Shown here: in pieces, positions 18,998 through 28,921 of the stretch
How positions within the stretch are numbered: the first letter of the stretch is position 1
How the letters are laid out: every line of letters starts with the position of its first letter
From: Vibrio hyugaensis
Lineage (GTDB): Bacteria > Pseudomonadota > Gammaproteobacteria > Enterobacterales > Vibrionaceae
Direction of reading: 5' to 3'
Assembly: GCF_002906655.1 (NCBI RefSeq)
Contig: NZ_CP025794.1
Coordinates: 1,922,001-1,986,000, forward strand
DNA: 64,000 bases
The notes under the pieces: generated by a model
Databases searched by the model: none
Seen by the model: only the letters and a program-made list of their open reading frames with translations
What the model was told of the DNA's origin: nothing
Made by a program: the position numbers and the translations under genes

Positions 18998-19044
18998 CCG
19001 TCATTCCGAAGAGCCTAAGCGACATCAGGAATCTACTCACCACA
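18998..19044 (+). repeat. Dispersed repeat copy (E), tpiA-rjg gap
   Basis: The unit reads CCGTCATTCCGAAGAGCCTA, then AGCGACATCAGGAATCTACT and CACCAC. It is a direct repeat of the copy at 18902-18949. Confidence 0.7.
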
Positions 19045-19205
19045 TGTGTCAAACCCAGAACAACGAAAAACGACTTACATCAAAACAAAGAACCTAATCG
19101 CACTTCCGGTTATTCCCACTCAATTCCATCCAACCAACTCTATTCGCTTACCCTGCCCTCTGGATATAGTATCTATCTATGCTTGTTCAAGGAGGAGCAA
19201 TCGAC

Positions 19206-20555
19206 ATGACAACACCAATATCAGACATCGCCAATGTGATTCACCATGGCGGAAAACATACCGTCACGGGCTCTTGTCATGAATTGAAACTGCCTAGCGG
19301 TAGCGTCTTGATCGATTGCGGACTCTTTCAAGGCAAAGACATCCATTTTGGCAATCGCAAAGCATCATTGGATATTGAATTTCCCGTTAAGCACATCAAA
19401 GCATTAGTCCTGACTCATGCTCACATCGACCACATTGGACGCCTACCTTGGTTACTTGCTGCTGGATTTAAAGGCCCCATTTACTGCACCAAAGCAACAG
19501 CCGAGCTGGTACCGCTCATGCTAGAAGATGGATTAAAGCTGCAACTGGGTTTGAACTACCATCAGCGCCAACAAGTCCTCAATGTCATTAAAAAACAGCT
19601 AAGACCCAATGACTACCAACAATGGCTACCACTTGGTAAACAATGTTATCTGCGCTTTCAACCTGCGGGGCACATTCTTGGTTCCGCTTACGTAGAATTC
19701 AAACTCCCCAATAATGAAATCATCGTGTTTTCCGGCGATCTAGGTCCACCCAATACCCCGCTCTTACCCGATCCGAAACCGCCAAAGCGTGCCGACTATT
19801 TGTTCATCGAATCCACATACGGTGACAAAGAGCATGAAGACATTGCCACTCGAACTGAGCGCTTGAACACCATTATCGATCATGCACTACAAGATGGCGG
19901 CGTTATTCTGATCCCCGCTTTCAGCGTAGGACGTACGCAGGAACTGTTATTCGATATTGAACAACTGATTCACCAACGTGACTTGTCGTCTTCTTTGCCA
20001 ATTATCCTAGACTCACCACTCGCCAAAAGAGTCACTAAGACCTACCGCCGTTTCAAAAAGTTGTGGGGGAAAGAAGCGAAGCAAAAGCTCAACAATCATC
20101 GTCATCCCCTCGCCTTTGAACAATGCATTACTGTGGAAAGCCATAGAGAGCATCAAGCACTAGTGAATCGACTAGCCTCCACCGATGAACCTGCAATTGT
20201 CGTCGCAGCATCCGGTATGTGCGAAGGCGGAAGAATCGTCAATTACTTAAAAGCACTCTTACCGGACGAGAGAAATGATGTGCTGTTCGCAGGTTATCAG
20301 GCTCAAGGAACCTTAGGTCGAGAAATCCAATCAGGCAGCCACACGGTGGATATTGATAACCAACCAATCGAAGCCAACGCACAGATCCATACCATCTCTG
20401 GATATTCTGCGCACGCAGACCAAAGCGATTTATTGAAGTTTGTTACTGGAGTTCCGAAACAACCAAAAACCGTGCATTTGATACATGGAGAGAAAGAAGC
20501 AAAACAAGAGTTGGGGAAGATAATTGAGGAGGAAGGGGTTGAGGTGGTTTATTAA
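19206..20555 (+). CDS. rjg: Metallo-beta-lactamase/beta-CASP RNA-processing-like protein, right-junction gene
   Basis: This 449-residue protein belongs to the CPSF73-like MBL/beta-CASP nuclease family. The metal motif HAHIDHIGR is at about residues 71-79, further ligands lie in PAGHILGS and FSGDLG, and beta-CASP motifs follow (AFSVGRTQE, DSPLA, ASGMCEGGR, SGYSAHADQ). The start at 19206 follows AAGGAGG by ten bases and gives MTTPISDIANVIHHGG. In Vibrio this gene marks the right border of the O/K-antigen locus (gmhD to rjg), which fits here. Its own cellular role is not established. A second, broken copy lies at 23065-24397. Confidence 0.9.
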   Translation: MTTPISDIANVIHHGGKHTVTGSCHELKLPSGSVLIDCGLFQGKDIHFGNRKASLDIEFPVKHIKALVLTHAHIDHIGRLPWLLAAGFKGPIYCTKATAELVPLMLEDGLKLQLGLNYHQRQQVLNVIKKQLRPNDYQQWLPLGKQCYLRFQPAGHILGSAYVEFKLPNNEIIVFSGDLGPPNTPLLPDPKPPKRADYLFIESTYGDKEHEDIATRTERLNTIIDHALQDGGVILIPAFSVGRTQELLFDIEQLIHQRDLSSSLPIILDSPLAKRVTKTYRRFKKLWGKEAKQKLNNHRHPLAFEQCITVESHREHQALVNRLASTDEPAIVVAASGMCEGGRIVNYLKALLPDERNDVLFAGYQAQGTLGREIQSGSHTVDIDNQPIEANAQIHTISGYSAHADQSDLLKFVTGVPKQPKTVHLIHGEKEAKQELGKIIEEEGVEVVY

Positions 20556-20562
20556 TAACAAA

Positions 20563-20583
20563 AACGAGGCTTTCGCCTCGTTG
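20563..20583. terminator. Bidirectional terminator between rjg and the epimerase gene
   Basis: AACGAGGC and GCCTCGTT form an 8-bp stem with a TTTC loop between two convergent genes, with an A-run before it, which reads as a T-run on the minus strand. Confidence 0.8.
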
Positions 20584-20588
20584 GGTAT

Positions 20589-21593
20589 TTATTTGTTGTA
20601 AAAATCTTTATACCAAGACACAAACTCAGCAACGCCTTCTTTGACCGTTACCTGTGGCTTGTAACCTATTGCAGCAAATAGATCTTCTGTATCGGCATAG
20701 GTTTGATAAACATCCCCAGGTTGCATTTCGCGGAAGTTTTTCTTTGCTTCAATACCAAGTTCATCTTCAATGGCTTTGACAAAACCCATAAGATTGATTG
20801 GAGAGCCGTGACCAATGTTGTAAACAGAGTAAGGCGCAGAACTGCTTGCCGGAGTACCGTCCTCTACCGTCCAGTTGTCATTGCGAGTTGGAAGTACATC
20901 CGCAATACGAATCACACCTTCAACAATGTCGTCGACATGAGTGAAGTCACGCCACATATCGCCATTGTTGTTGATGTCAATGGTGTCACCGTCAAGGATT
21001 TTCTTAGTAAAAATAAATGGTGCCATATCAGGCCTACCCCAAGAACCATAAACGGTAAAGAAACGTAGACCTGTTGTTGGAATATCATATAGATGAGAAT
21101 AGCTATGAGCCATTAACTCATTAGACTTCTTCGTCGCAGCGTATAATGATACAGGGTGATCAACACTATCAGAAGTCGCAAACGGCACCTTTGCATTCAG
21201 ACCGTAAACTGAGCTCGAAGAAGCGTAAACCAAGTGGCTCACTTTGTTTTGACGACAGCCTTCAAGGATATTCAAATGACCGACTAAGTTTGAATCCGCA
21301 TAAGCATGTGGGTTCTCTAATGAGTAACGAACTCCAGCTTGTGCCGCCAAATGAATAACGCGTTCAAATTTCTCCGTCGCGAACAACTGCTCCATCGCCG
21401 TACGATCTGCGATGTCCACATTAACAAACTTAAACAATGGATTTTCAATTCGAGCAAGTCGAGCGTGTTTTAAGCTTACATCGTAATAATCATTTAGATT
21501 ATCGATACCAACAACTTCATGACCTGCTGCATTAAGCTTTTCTGCTGTTGCGCTGCCAATAAAACCTGCAGCACCAGTCACCAAATATTTCAT
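20589..21593 (-). CDS. NAD-dependent epimerase, probable UDP-glucuronate 4-epimerase
   Basis: This 334-residue extended short-chain dehydrogenase has the NAD motif GAAGFIGS (residues 7-14) and catalytic Tyr and Lys in YAATKKSNE. The motif DNLNDYYDVSLKHARL near residues 31-46 is typical of UDP-glucuronate 4-epimerases (LspL, Gla, CapI group), which make UDP-galacturonate. The neighbour ugd, 65 bp upstream on the same strand, makes the UDP-glucuronate substrate, which supports this call. UDP-glucose 4-epimerase is a less likely alternative. Confidence 0.85.
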   Translation of the reverse strand: MKYLVTGAAGFIGSATAEKLNAAGHEVVGIDNLNDYYDVSLKHARLARIENPLFKFVNVDIADRTAMEQLFATEKFERVIHLAAQAGVRYSLENPHAYADSNLVGHLNILEGCRQNKVSHLVYASSSSVYGLNAKVPFATSDSVDHPVSLYAATKKSNELMAHSYSHLYDIPTTGLRFFTVYGSWGRPDMAPFIFTKKILDGDTIDINNNGDMWRDFTHVDDIVEGVIRIADVLPTRNDNWTVEDGTPASSSAPYSVYNIGHGSPINLMGFVKAIEDELGIEAKKNFREMQPGDVYQTYADTEDLFAAIGYKPQVTVKEGVAEFVSWYKDFYNK

Positions 21594-21609
21594 ATTCTAA
21601 AGTCCTAAT

Positions 21610-21640
21610 GAAAGAAAAAGCCAGTCAATAACGACTGGCT
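21610..21640 (-). terminator. Terminator after ugd
   Basis: On the minus strand AGCCAGTC pairs with GACTGGCT around six bases and is followed by TTTTTCTTTC. It lies between ugd and the epimerase gene, so the epimerase is expressed either by read-through or from its own promoter. Confidence 0.75.
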
Positions 21641-21658
21641 TACAGGATTAAATTCTTA

Positions 21659-22825
21659 TCAATCACTACCAAAAAGATCTCGTGTATATACCTTCTCAGC
21701 AACATCAGCAAGTTCTTCCACCATACGGTTAGAGACTATCACATCTGCTTCTTGCTTAAATTCAGCGAGATCTTTGATTACACGTGAGTGGAAAAATTCT
21801 TCTTCTTGAAGTACCGGCTCGTATACCACAACCTCAATACCTTTAGCTTTGATGCGCTTCATAATGCCCTGAATAGAAGAGGCACGGAAATTGTCAGAGC
21901 CAGCCTTCATAATCAGACGATATACACCTACAACTTTTGGTTGGCGGCTAATAATCGAGTCTGCGATGAAATCTTTACGAGTGCGGTTTGCATCCACAAT
22001 CGCACCAATGATGTTATTTGGCACTTCTTGGTAGTTCGCAAGCAACTGCTTGGTGTCTTTTGGAAGACAGTAACCACCGTAACCAAATGATGGGTTATTG
22101 TAGTGATTACCAATACGAGGGTCTAACCCCACACCTTCAATGATCTGGCGAGCATCCAAACCGTGCGCTTCCGCGTAAGAGTCTAGTTCGTTGAAGTACG
22201 CGACACGCATAGCAAGGTAAGTGTTAGAAAATAGCTTAACGGCTTCCGCCTCTGTTGAGTCAGTAAAGAGCACTTGAATATCTTCTTTTACTGCGCCTTC
22301 AACTAGCAAACCGGCAAACATCTCTGCACGCTCGCTACGCTCACCTACGATAATACGAGATGGATGCAAGTTATCATAGAGCGCTTTACCTTCACGAAGG
22401 AACTCTGGAGAAAAAATGACGTTCTCACAGTTCAATTCCTCTTTTATACGCGCGGTATAACCCACAGGCACAGTGGATTTAATTACCATTACCGCGTCTG
22501 GGTTGATTGCCATCACATCTTTAATGACCGCCTCAACTGAAGAAGTATTAAAATAGTTGGTTTGCGGGTCGTAATCCGTAGGGGTTGCAATCACCACATA
22601 TTCAGCATCTTGGTATGCTTGTGCTTTATCTAAGGTAGCAACAAAATTTAGTGTTTTCGTCGCAAGAAAGTGTTCAATTTCAGCATCCACAATAGGTGAT
22701 TGCTTATTGTTTAACATTTCCACTTTTTCTTCAATGATGTCTACAGCAACCACTTCATGATTTTGAGCTAACAACATAGCGTTAGAAAGCCCAACATAGC
22801 CGGTCCCCGCAACTGCGATTTTCAT
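21659..22825 (-). CDS. ugd: UDP-glucose 6-dehydrogenase
   Basis: Ugd oxidises UDP-glucose twice to UDP-glucuronate using two NAD. The 388-residue protein has the N-terminal nucleotide motif [10 protein letters not shown] (residues 7-16), the catalytic Cys in [14 protein letters not shown] near residue 253 and a C-terminal NAD-like domain; length matches the short bacterial Ugd form. It is paired with the downstream UDP-glucuronate epimerase, so together they feed uronic acids to the polysaccharide. Confidence 0.95.
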   Translation of the reverse strand: MKIAVAGTGYVGLSNAMLLAQNHEVVAVDIIEEKVEMLNNKQSPIVDAEIEHFLATKTLNFVATLDKAQAYQDAEYVVIATPTDYDPQTNYFNTSSVEAVIKDVMAINPDAVMVIKSTVPVGYTARIKEELNCENVIFSPEFLREGKALYDNLHPSRIIVGERSERAEMFAGLLVEGAVKEDIQVLFTDSTEAEAVKLFSNTYLAMRVAYFNELDSYAEAHGLDARQIIEGVGLDPRIGNHYNNPSFGYGGYCLPKDTKQLLANYQEVPNNIIGAIVDANRTRKDFIADSIISRQPKVVGVYRLIMKAGSDNFRASSIQGIMKRIKAKGIEVVVYEPVLQEEEFFHSRVIKDLAEFKQEADVIVSNRMVEELADVAEKVYTRDLFGSD

Positions 22826-22895
22826 GGATTAATCCTTCATTTTATTTTTGCTAAAGAATATCAGAATTTGGGATAAAGGTCATAGGGTTGTTAGG

Positions 22896-22911
22896 GCCTA
22901 AATCCTAGGTG
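22896..22911. repeat. CTAG-type short intergenic repeat upstream of ugd
   Basis: GCCTAAATCCTAGGTG lies just upstream of ugd. It resembles CCTAGGT elements at 39961-40012, 41302-41324 and 45309-45328. CTAG is normally scarce in enteric and Vibrio DNA, so these clusters stand out. Confidence 0.4.
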
Positions 22912-23064
22912 GAACATGTTGGAAGCTTGTGCATTTCATTATGTAATTAGAGATACTTTGGAATACCGAATACGGGGCGCTTCGCATTCTGATGAAGTGA
23001 CGACGTTGGTCGCTTTCAAGGTATTATGATTTGCATTAGCATAAAATCTAAACAGAGAGACACA

Positions 23065-24397
23065 ATGACAACCATCATATTCGACCTTGCTAGTGTTATC
23101 CATCACGGTGGTAAACATACTGAGACGGGATCTTGCCATGATGCTAAAGCTTTCTCTCGGAAGTATTTTGGTTGGTTGTCGGCTTTTCCAAGGAAAGGAT
23201 ATTCAGTTTGGTGGGCGTGATGCTTCACTGAATATTGAGTTCTCAATAAGACAGGTGAAAGCCCTAGTATCGACCCATGCGCATATTGACCATATTGGGC
23301 GCTTGCCTTGGTTGCTTGCTACTAGCTTTAAAAGCCCTATCTATTGCACCAAGGCAACAGCTGAGTTAGTACCGTTAATGTTGGAAGATGGACTAAAACT
23401 GCAACTTGGGCTCAATTACCTTCAGCATCAAAAGGTACTCAATGTTATCAAAGAACAACTCAAGCCCTGCAACGACCAACAATGGCTGCCCTTAGGTAAA
23501 CAGCACTATTTGCGCTTTCAACCTGCTAGCCATATTCTTAGTTCTGCATGTGTGGAGTTCAAACTGCCCAATAGTGAAGTGATTGCCTTCTCAGGGGATC
23601 TTGGCCCTAGTAATACACCATTACTGCCCGATCATAAATCACCAAAACAAGCCGACTATTTGTTTAGTAAATCCACTTATGGGAACAAACAACATGATAA
23701 TGTTTCTACACGTACTCCACGCTTAAACTATATTATTGATCATGCACTTAAAGACGATAGTGTGCTCCTTATTCCTACGTTCAGCGTTGGGAGAACTCAA
23801 GAACTGCTTTTTGATATCGAACAGTTGATTCACCAGTGTGACTTGCACTCCTCTCTAGCTATCATTTTAGACTCTCTCCTCGCTAAGCAAGTCACCAAAA
23901 CCTATCGACACTTTAAAAAGCTCTGGAGCACAGAGGCAAAAAACAAACTGCATCATCAACGCCACCCTCTCACTTGAGCAATGCATTACGGTGGATAAGT
24001 ACCGAGAACATCAAGCGTTAGTGAACCGCCTTGCCTCAACGGATGAACCTGCTATTGTCGTTGCGGCATCTGGCATGTGTGAGGGCGGCCGCATTGTTAA
24101 CTATTTAGAAGCGCTATTACCCGACGAAAAAATGATGTGCTGTTTGCAGGCTATCAAGCAAAAGACATTAGGGCGAGCGATTAAGCAAAGAGACCCAGCG
24201 ATATCCATTGATGAACAGCGTATTCTAGAGAATGCTCAAGTACACACCATGTCTGGTTACTCGGGCCATGCAGGCCGAGCGGATTTGCTGCGTTGTATTT
24301 TAGGCATAACAAACCGAAAGCCGTGCACTTGATTCATGGAGAAAACAGTGCGAAGCGGGAGTTGATTGAGCAGAGTGGGGATAAGGTTATTGATTGA
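23065..24397 (+). pseudogene. Decayed second copy of rjg
   Basis: The stretch from MTTIIFDLASVIHHGGKHTE to a terminal GENSAKREL...DKVID aligns with the whole of rjg (19206-20555) but is broken. A frameshift near 23140 splits the N-terminus; another near 23975 puts TGA after RHPLT; further shifts occur near 24130 and 24300. Several conserved residues have changed (PASHILSS for PAGHILGS, SKSTYGN for IESTYGD), although HAHIDHIGR survives. The substitutions spread along the gene mean old decay, not a sequencing slip. It marks a former border of the antigen locus. Confidence 0.9.
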
Positions 24398-24798
24398 TAG
24401 CGTTTTAGGTTTCTGGGGCCTAGAGGGAGTTTGTTGGTAGTTCATCGGTTTTCAAGGGCTTTGGTGGTAGTTGCGAGATACGGAATTTTAACGCTGCCGT
24501 TTCAAATTACCATTGAACATCGTCTTTCTAGCGAGCGTTAGCGAGACTAGGAATCTTATAACCACACACTGATAAGTTACTACTTTCAACGCATCGAGAG
24601 CGAATATTCTTGCAGTCTATTTCATCACTATTGGCGCTGACTTTAGCACGAGAAATACCGTCTGAGTAAGATAGCTTTCAACTATATGATGAGAATAGCG
24701 TAACGACTCACAGCCGTGTTACAAATCCGATCTTTTGGAATGGTTGCATTTAGGCTAGAATCATCGCGTTATAACTAAAATTAATTTGTTGGCAGTTT
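24398..24798. other. Gap between the rjg pseudogene and wecA
   Basis: This roughly 400-bp stretch has no credible gene. It contains one dispersed repeat copy at 24518-24558 and otherwise unremarkable AT-rich sequence that should carry the wecA promoter; no clear -10/-35 pair was found. Confidence 0.5.
24518..24558 (+). repeat. Dispersed repeat copy (C)
   Basis: The sequence contains TAGCGAGCGTTAGCGAGACT followed by AGGAATCTTA. It shares the end GCGAGACTAGGAATCT with the inverted copy at 42380-42417. Confidence 0.65.
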
Positions 24799-25882
24799 AT
24801 GTTTCTAGAGCTTAGTTTTATCTTCTTTTCTTCTTTTGCCACGCTTTTCTTAATGCGTAAAGTTGCAAAAAAAAATCGGTTTGGTCGATAAACCGAATGC
24901 GAGGAAACTTCATGATGGTGCTGTGCCGTTAGTTGGCGGCATTTCAATCTGTTTAGTTCTCGCACAGTACCTAACATTTAAACCTGATACGATTGAACAC
25001 AGTTGGTTATACCTATTGTGTATTTGTACCTTGACTGTTATCGGTGCCATTGACGATAAGGTCGATCTTAGTTTTAAAATCCGCATGGGTGTTCAAGCTC
25101 TGCTTTCTATTGTGATGATGAAAGTCGCAGGCATTGAGCTACATAGCCTTGGAGATATGTTCGGCTTAGGCCAGATATCTCTTGGTTGGCTCGGCACCAT
25201 TATTACCATTTTTGCAGTCATTGGCGCTATCAATGCATTTAATATGGTGGATGGCATTGATGGCTTGCTTGGTGGCTTGTCCATTGTCACCCTTGGCGCG
25301 TTAGCTTATTTGTTGCAAGTGGATAGCCAACACGGAGCCGCGTACCTATGCATCGTGATTATCGTAGCGATGCTACCTTACATTTTTATGAATTTAGGGA
25401 TTTTAGGCCGAGAACGAAAGGTTTTTATGGGGGATGCGGGGAGCATGATGATTGGCTTTACCGTGATTTGGTTATTGCTTGGTGTTAGCCAGAGGGAACA
25501 AACTGAACCGCTAATGCGCCCAGTCACTGCATTATGGTTAATTGCTCTACCTTTAATGGACATGACAGCGATCATGATCCGTCGAGTACGACGCGGAGAC
25601 TCACCATTTAAGCCGGATCGAGAACACTTACACCATATTTTCCAGCGTTTAGGGCTAGGGCCAAGACAAACCTTAGTCGCGATATGTACCATTGCGTTAG
25701 CATTCGCTTCTTTTGGTATTTACGGGGAAACCACCAACGTCCCTGAAGTAGTCATGTTCGGTTTGTTTATTACTTGTTTCTTTGGTTATGCAATCTTACT
25801 TGCCTACGTTTGGCGCATCACAAGCTTTCTGCGTAGCAAATTTAATAAAAGCGCCAAAGAGCAAGGATCTAGTGCGTCCTAA
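24799..25882 (+). CDS. wecA: Undecaprenyl-phosphate GlcNAc-1-phosphate transferase WecA, frameshifted near the start
   Basis: WecA starts O-antigen and related glycans by moving GlcNAc-1-P onto undecaprenyl phosphate. From about 24863 the frame is a full WecA: KKIGLVDKPNARKLH, LVGGISI, an Asp pair in IDDKVDLS, NMVDGIDGLLGG, VFMGDAGS, HHIFQRLGLG, with about ten membrane segments. The normal N-terminus (MFLELSFIFFSSFATLFLM, then RKVAKK) is present at 24799 but in another frame. Nine A at 24867-24875 separate the two; eight would join them. The gene may be off, restored by slippage, read from an internal TTG at 24863, or affected by a sequencing error. Confidence 0.85.
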
Positions 25883-26288
25883 ATTCAAGTAACTAGACCT
25901 GACAACTCTCGAGTGGTTGTGTCCAGTTAATCCTACAAATGAAATCACTTAGATACCCGTTCTCAGGAGCGCTCCCTTTCTAGCATCCCCAAGTAACATG
26001 AGGGTTTTGGTTCAGCGAGAGTTACTTGGTTTACGGACGAAACAACCTTTTAAAATCTAAACTTTCTAAATTAAGAATTGTTTCATACAATGAGCGACAA
26101 CTAGTTGCCAGTCTCGGCTCTTCTATACAACTGAAAGACTGACCAATCGATTTGTTGATCTTATTTAGAAAAACGCAAAATAAAAATGCCAGCCGCGCTA
26201 CCTAACTGGCACTCTTAATCGAAAAGCTCATTATGCTGTGATAACACTTTAAATAAAGCTCACTTTTCTATCATCGAACTTACACAAT
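25883..26288. other. Gap between wecA and the acyltransferase gene
   Basis: The 406-bp gap between convergent genes holds no credible gene. It contains a 9-bp inverted repeat (CCAAGTAAC at 25989-25997 with GTTACTTGG at 26021-26029) and the terminator of the minus-strand operon at 26187-26211. Confidence 0.5.
26180..26211 (-). terminator. Terminator of the O/K-antigen operon
   Basis: On the minus strand TGCCAG and CTGGCA flank a 13-base loop and are followed by TTTTTATTTT. It lies about 80 bp beyond the last gene of the minus-strand operon. Confidence 0.6.
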
Positions 26289-28070
26289 CTAATTAGGATC
26301 AAAAAACATATGATAAAGTTGATAATTAGTCTCGTTTGACATTTTTTCGTTAAAATGATTACTGTCCCGTAAAATAAATTCGTTATTTATCTCAGTCAAA
26401 CATCGCGCTTTATCACACAAGCGTTGATGCGTATCAATCAAATTAATTTCTGAGCTTGCCTTACGGACAACCTCTTTCCAAACAAGATCTGCTCGATTAA
26501 ACACTTTATCTACTGGTAGCCCAAGTCTTATATCAAAACCACATCCCTTAAACATAAGATCAGACTCGATAGAGAACAAGCATGCAACTGGATCACCATC
26601 AAATGACGGGATATCCCTTAAAAAATCAATATCATAATCACTAGAAAGAAGAAGTTTGTTTACATTGCTAACCAAATACTCGACATCGTCAATGTTTTTT
26701 CTGTGTAAGCGATAAGCAAAAACTATTTTATTAATGTCAAGGTACTTAGCTAAGCTTTGAAATGAACTCCATCTTTCATTCAATACGTCTGGTTGTAAAG
26801 ACACTCGGTATATCGTGCCCTTATTACCAGACTTATAAATTGGAAGAATATGACGAGAATGGCTATCACCGACGATTAGCGTAGCCCCTTCTTCGACGCC
26901 ACGAGAGATAGTGAAAACCTTAATATCCTGATAGATTTCTTGCGACAAAAAATACTCACTGTCCGTCATCACTTCAACCGATGCATAGTTGGATAATGTT
27001 TCAGGGGTGCGATATGAGGCACCATTTGTAATTACAATAGCAAATACTACAATGACAGAGAAGACTGAACATATATTACCGACTGTACGCCTTTTCTCAA
27101 GAAAATAATATGAAATAGTTCCAACAAAAATACTAGTAATAAGTAGAACTATAGACTCAAAAAAACCCAAATGGGCATTTCTAAGATAAATACGTTCGAA
27201 AGCTATTATTGGCCAGTGCCAAATATATATCGAGTAACTCCAATCCCCAAGCCTAAGAAGCAATGAGTTAACTACATTAAATGGTGTTATATCCGATTTC
27301 ATCAAAATCAGAGGAATTACTATAAAAGGCAACAGAATGATGGCATAGTTTGGCCAAATTTTTTGTTCTATATCATCCCAGTAAAAGTAATAAACGAGAA
27401 GTAAAGATACTATAGAGACCAATAGTAACCCTTTATCCGAACACATAATTCTTTTTCTTTCAAGAGATATCGTGAAAGAAAGAAAGAATAAAAACAGTCT
27501 AGGGATAGGATCCAAATAGTTTATCGAGAAAAATGTTAACGACCACAACAAATATGCTAAAGAAAAAATAGTAACTACTATCGAGAATAGTTTCACTTTT
27601 TCTCTTGGCAATACAAGCAATGCTAAGAACACCAAGATATAAGCAAGAAACTCATTACCTAGTGACCAGGTATGCAAAAGAGGTTGGTATATAGAATCTT
27701 GATCAAAATAGCCAGTATTAAAGATAAAATAAAATTGACTCGAGAAAAATAAAGAACTTAAGGATGATAACGCCAGATTATAATATTCTCCTGGCAGTAA
27801 CAACAAGTAGCCCAATATTAGCGATGTAATAACCACCGCCGACATGGCTGGTAGAAGTCGCTTGATACGGGCCTGAATAAAGCCTAATGCGTCATACTTT
27901 GGTAAAATTAACGGCATCAAAAATCCAGATATCAGAAAAAAGATATCCACACCTAAATATCCAAACTTAAAAGCTTCGATATCCAAATGAAATAGGAGAA
28001 CAAGGAGTACCGATACTCCTCTGAGAATTTGAATATTTCTATTAATCACAGTAAAACTCTTAATAACCAC
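26289..28070 (-). CDS. Acyltransferase 3 membrane protein with SGNH domain (OafA-like)
   Basis: Residues 1 to about 345 form an acyltransferase-3 domain with about ten membrane segments: it starts RNIQILRGVSVLLVLLFHLD with the conserved RG and His, and has FFLISGFLMP. The C-terminal half is a soluble SGNH domain with GDSHSRH near residue 395 and a DSNHFN block near the end. Such proteins O-acetylate surface glycans. The mapped start is GTG; a second GTG seven codons inside (VINRNIQ) has a better ribosome-binding site. It is the last gene of the minus operon. Confidence 0.88.
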   Translation of the reverse strand: MVIKSFTVINRNIQILRGVSVLLVLLFHLDIEAFKFGYLGVDIFFLISGFLMPLILPKYDALGFIQARIKRLLPAMSAVVITSLILGYLLLLPGEYYNLALSSLSSLFFSSQFYFIFNTGYFDQDSIYQPLLHTWSLGNEFLAYILVFLALLVLPREKVKLFSIVVTIFSLAYLLWSLTFFSINYLDPIPRLFLFFLSFTISLERKRIMCSDKGLLLVSIVSLLLVYYFYWDDIEQKIWPNYAIILLPFIVIPLILMKSDITPFNVVNSLLLRLGDWSYSIYIWHWPIIAFERIYLRNAHLGFFESIVLLITSIFVGTISYYFLEKRRTVGNICSVFSVIVVFAIVITNGASYRTPETLSNYASVEVMTDSEYFLSQEIYQDIKVFTISRGVEEGATLIVGDSHSRHILPIYKSGNKGTIYRVSLQPDVLNERWSSFQSLAKYLDINKIVFAYRLHRKNIDDVEYLVSNVNKLLLSSDYDIDFLRDIPSFDGDPVACLFSIESDLMFKGCGFDIRLGLPVDKVFNRADLVWKEVVRKASSEINLIDTHQRLCDKARCLTEINNEFILRDSNHFNEKMSNETNYQLYHMFFDPN

Positions 28071-28096
28071 TAAAGAGAGAAAATATTTATATAGTT

Positions 28097-28912
28097 TTAG
28101 CGAAACTTAGAGTAAACCCATTTTTTAACCATCACAGGTGATAATCTCAATGCGAACAACAAAAAGCTAAATAAGTAATTAGTTATAGACATTAATCCCA
28201 ACTCTCTAATCGCATAAATCCTTGCATTAAAGTCATTCTTTGCTTTCTTAACACCTCGTCGAGAATGAAACTTTTCATCAATCCGAAATTTAAGCAATGG
28301 TTCGTTAATATTAGCAAGTTTGAGCCCAGATCTTATAGCATCAACCCACAAATAATAATCCTGAGTGTTTTGTAATTCATCTTTATATTTAAGATTATGC
28401 CCTTCAAACACATCTATTCTAAACATGACTGAAGGGTGATTAAATGGACAACGCTTCACTATGTTATTGACTAGAGAGTTGTGTTCACTCGGCATCTTCT
28501 TATAAAAGTCAACGGTTCCATCTTCAGAAAACTCAATCACATCCGAACCAACAATTGAAATTTCAACATTCGAGTTAAGAAATTCTACTTGTTTCTCAAA
28601 GCGTGTCGGGAAAGAAATATCATCAGCATCCATTCTAGCTACAAAGCTATAATCTTGCGTTTTTAAAACCTTATCAATAATCTGGTTAAGCCTAAATGCT
28701 AGCCCCAAATTATTTTCGTTGAAATTAACAAAAACATTTGGCTCATCATGATATAATGATAAGTATTCCCTCACGTCATCGCTTACAGGGCCATCGACTT
28801 CGACGTACAAATCAACATTAGTATACGTTTGTGATAAGATACTTTGTACTGCCTGTTGTAAAAAACACAATTTATCAGTTTTATATACTGACATTGCTAC
28901 CGCAACTTTCAT
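28097..28912 (-). CDS. Glycosyltransferase family 2
   Basis: This is a 271-residue GT-A enzyme without membrane segments. The N-terminus MKVAVAMSVYKTDKL leads into the nucleotide-binding fold, and RMDADD near residue 93 holds the metal-binding DxD. I start at the ATG at 28912; a TTG three codons upstream is in frame, but the ATG suits family length. The gene begins within 10 bp of the stop of the CapA-family gene. It probably adds one sugar of the repeat unit; the sugar cannot be read from sequence. Confidence 0.88.
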   Translation of the reverse strand: MKVAVAMSVYKTDKLCFLQQAVQSILSQTYTNVDLYVEVDGPVSDDVREYLSLYHDEPNVFVNFNENNLGLAFRLNQIIDKVLKTQDYSFVARMDADDISFPTRFEKQVEFLNSNVEISIVGSDVIEFSEDGTVDFYKKMPSEHNSLVNNIVKRCPFNHPSVMFRIDVFEGHNLKYKDELQNTQDYYLWVDAIRSGLKLANINEPLLKFRIDEKFHSRRGVKKAKNDFNARIYAIRELGLMSITNYLFSFLLFALRLSPVMVKKWVYSKFR

Positions 28913-28921
28913 CTTTATCAA

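Noticed and set aside
23065..24332. Three separate short genes in the second rjg region
   Set aside because: They are pieces of one decayed gene in different frames; each aligns to a consecutive part of intact rjg.
24863..25882. wecA as a simple gene starting at TTG 24863
   Set aside because: The missing N-terminal membrane segment is encoded immediately upstream in another frame, so a frameshifted gene explains the sequence better, although internal initiation cannot be ruled out.
25989..26029. Possible insertion-sequence end or terminator of wecA
   Set aside because: The 9-bp inverted repeat has a 23-base loop, no T-run, no target duplication and no transposase frame nearby.
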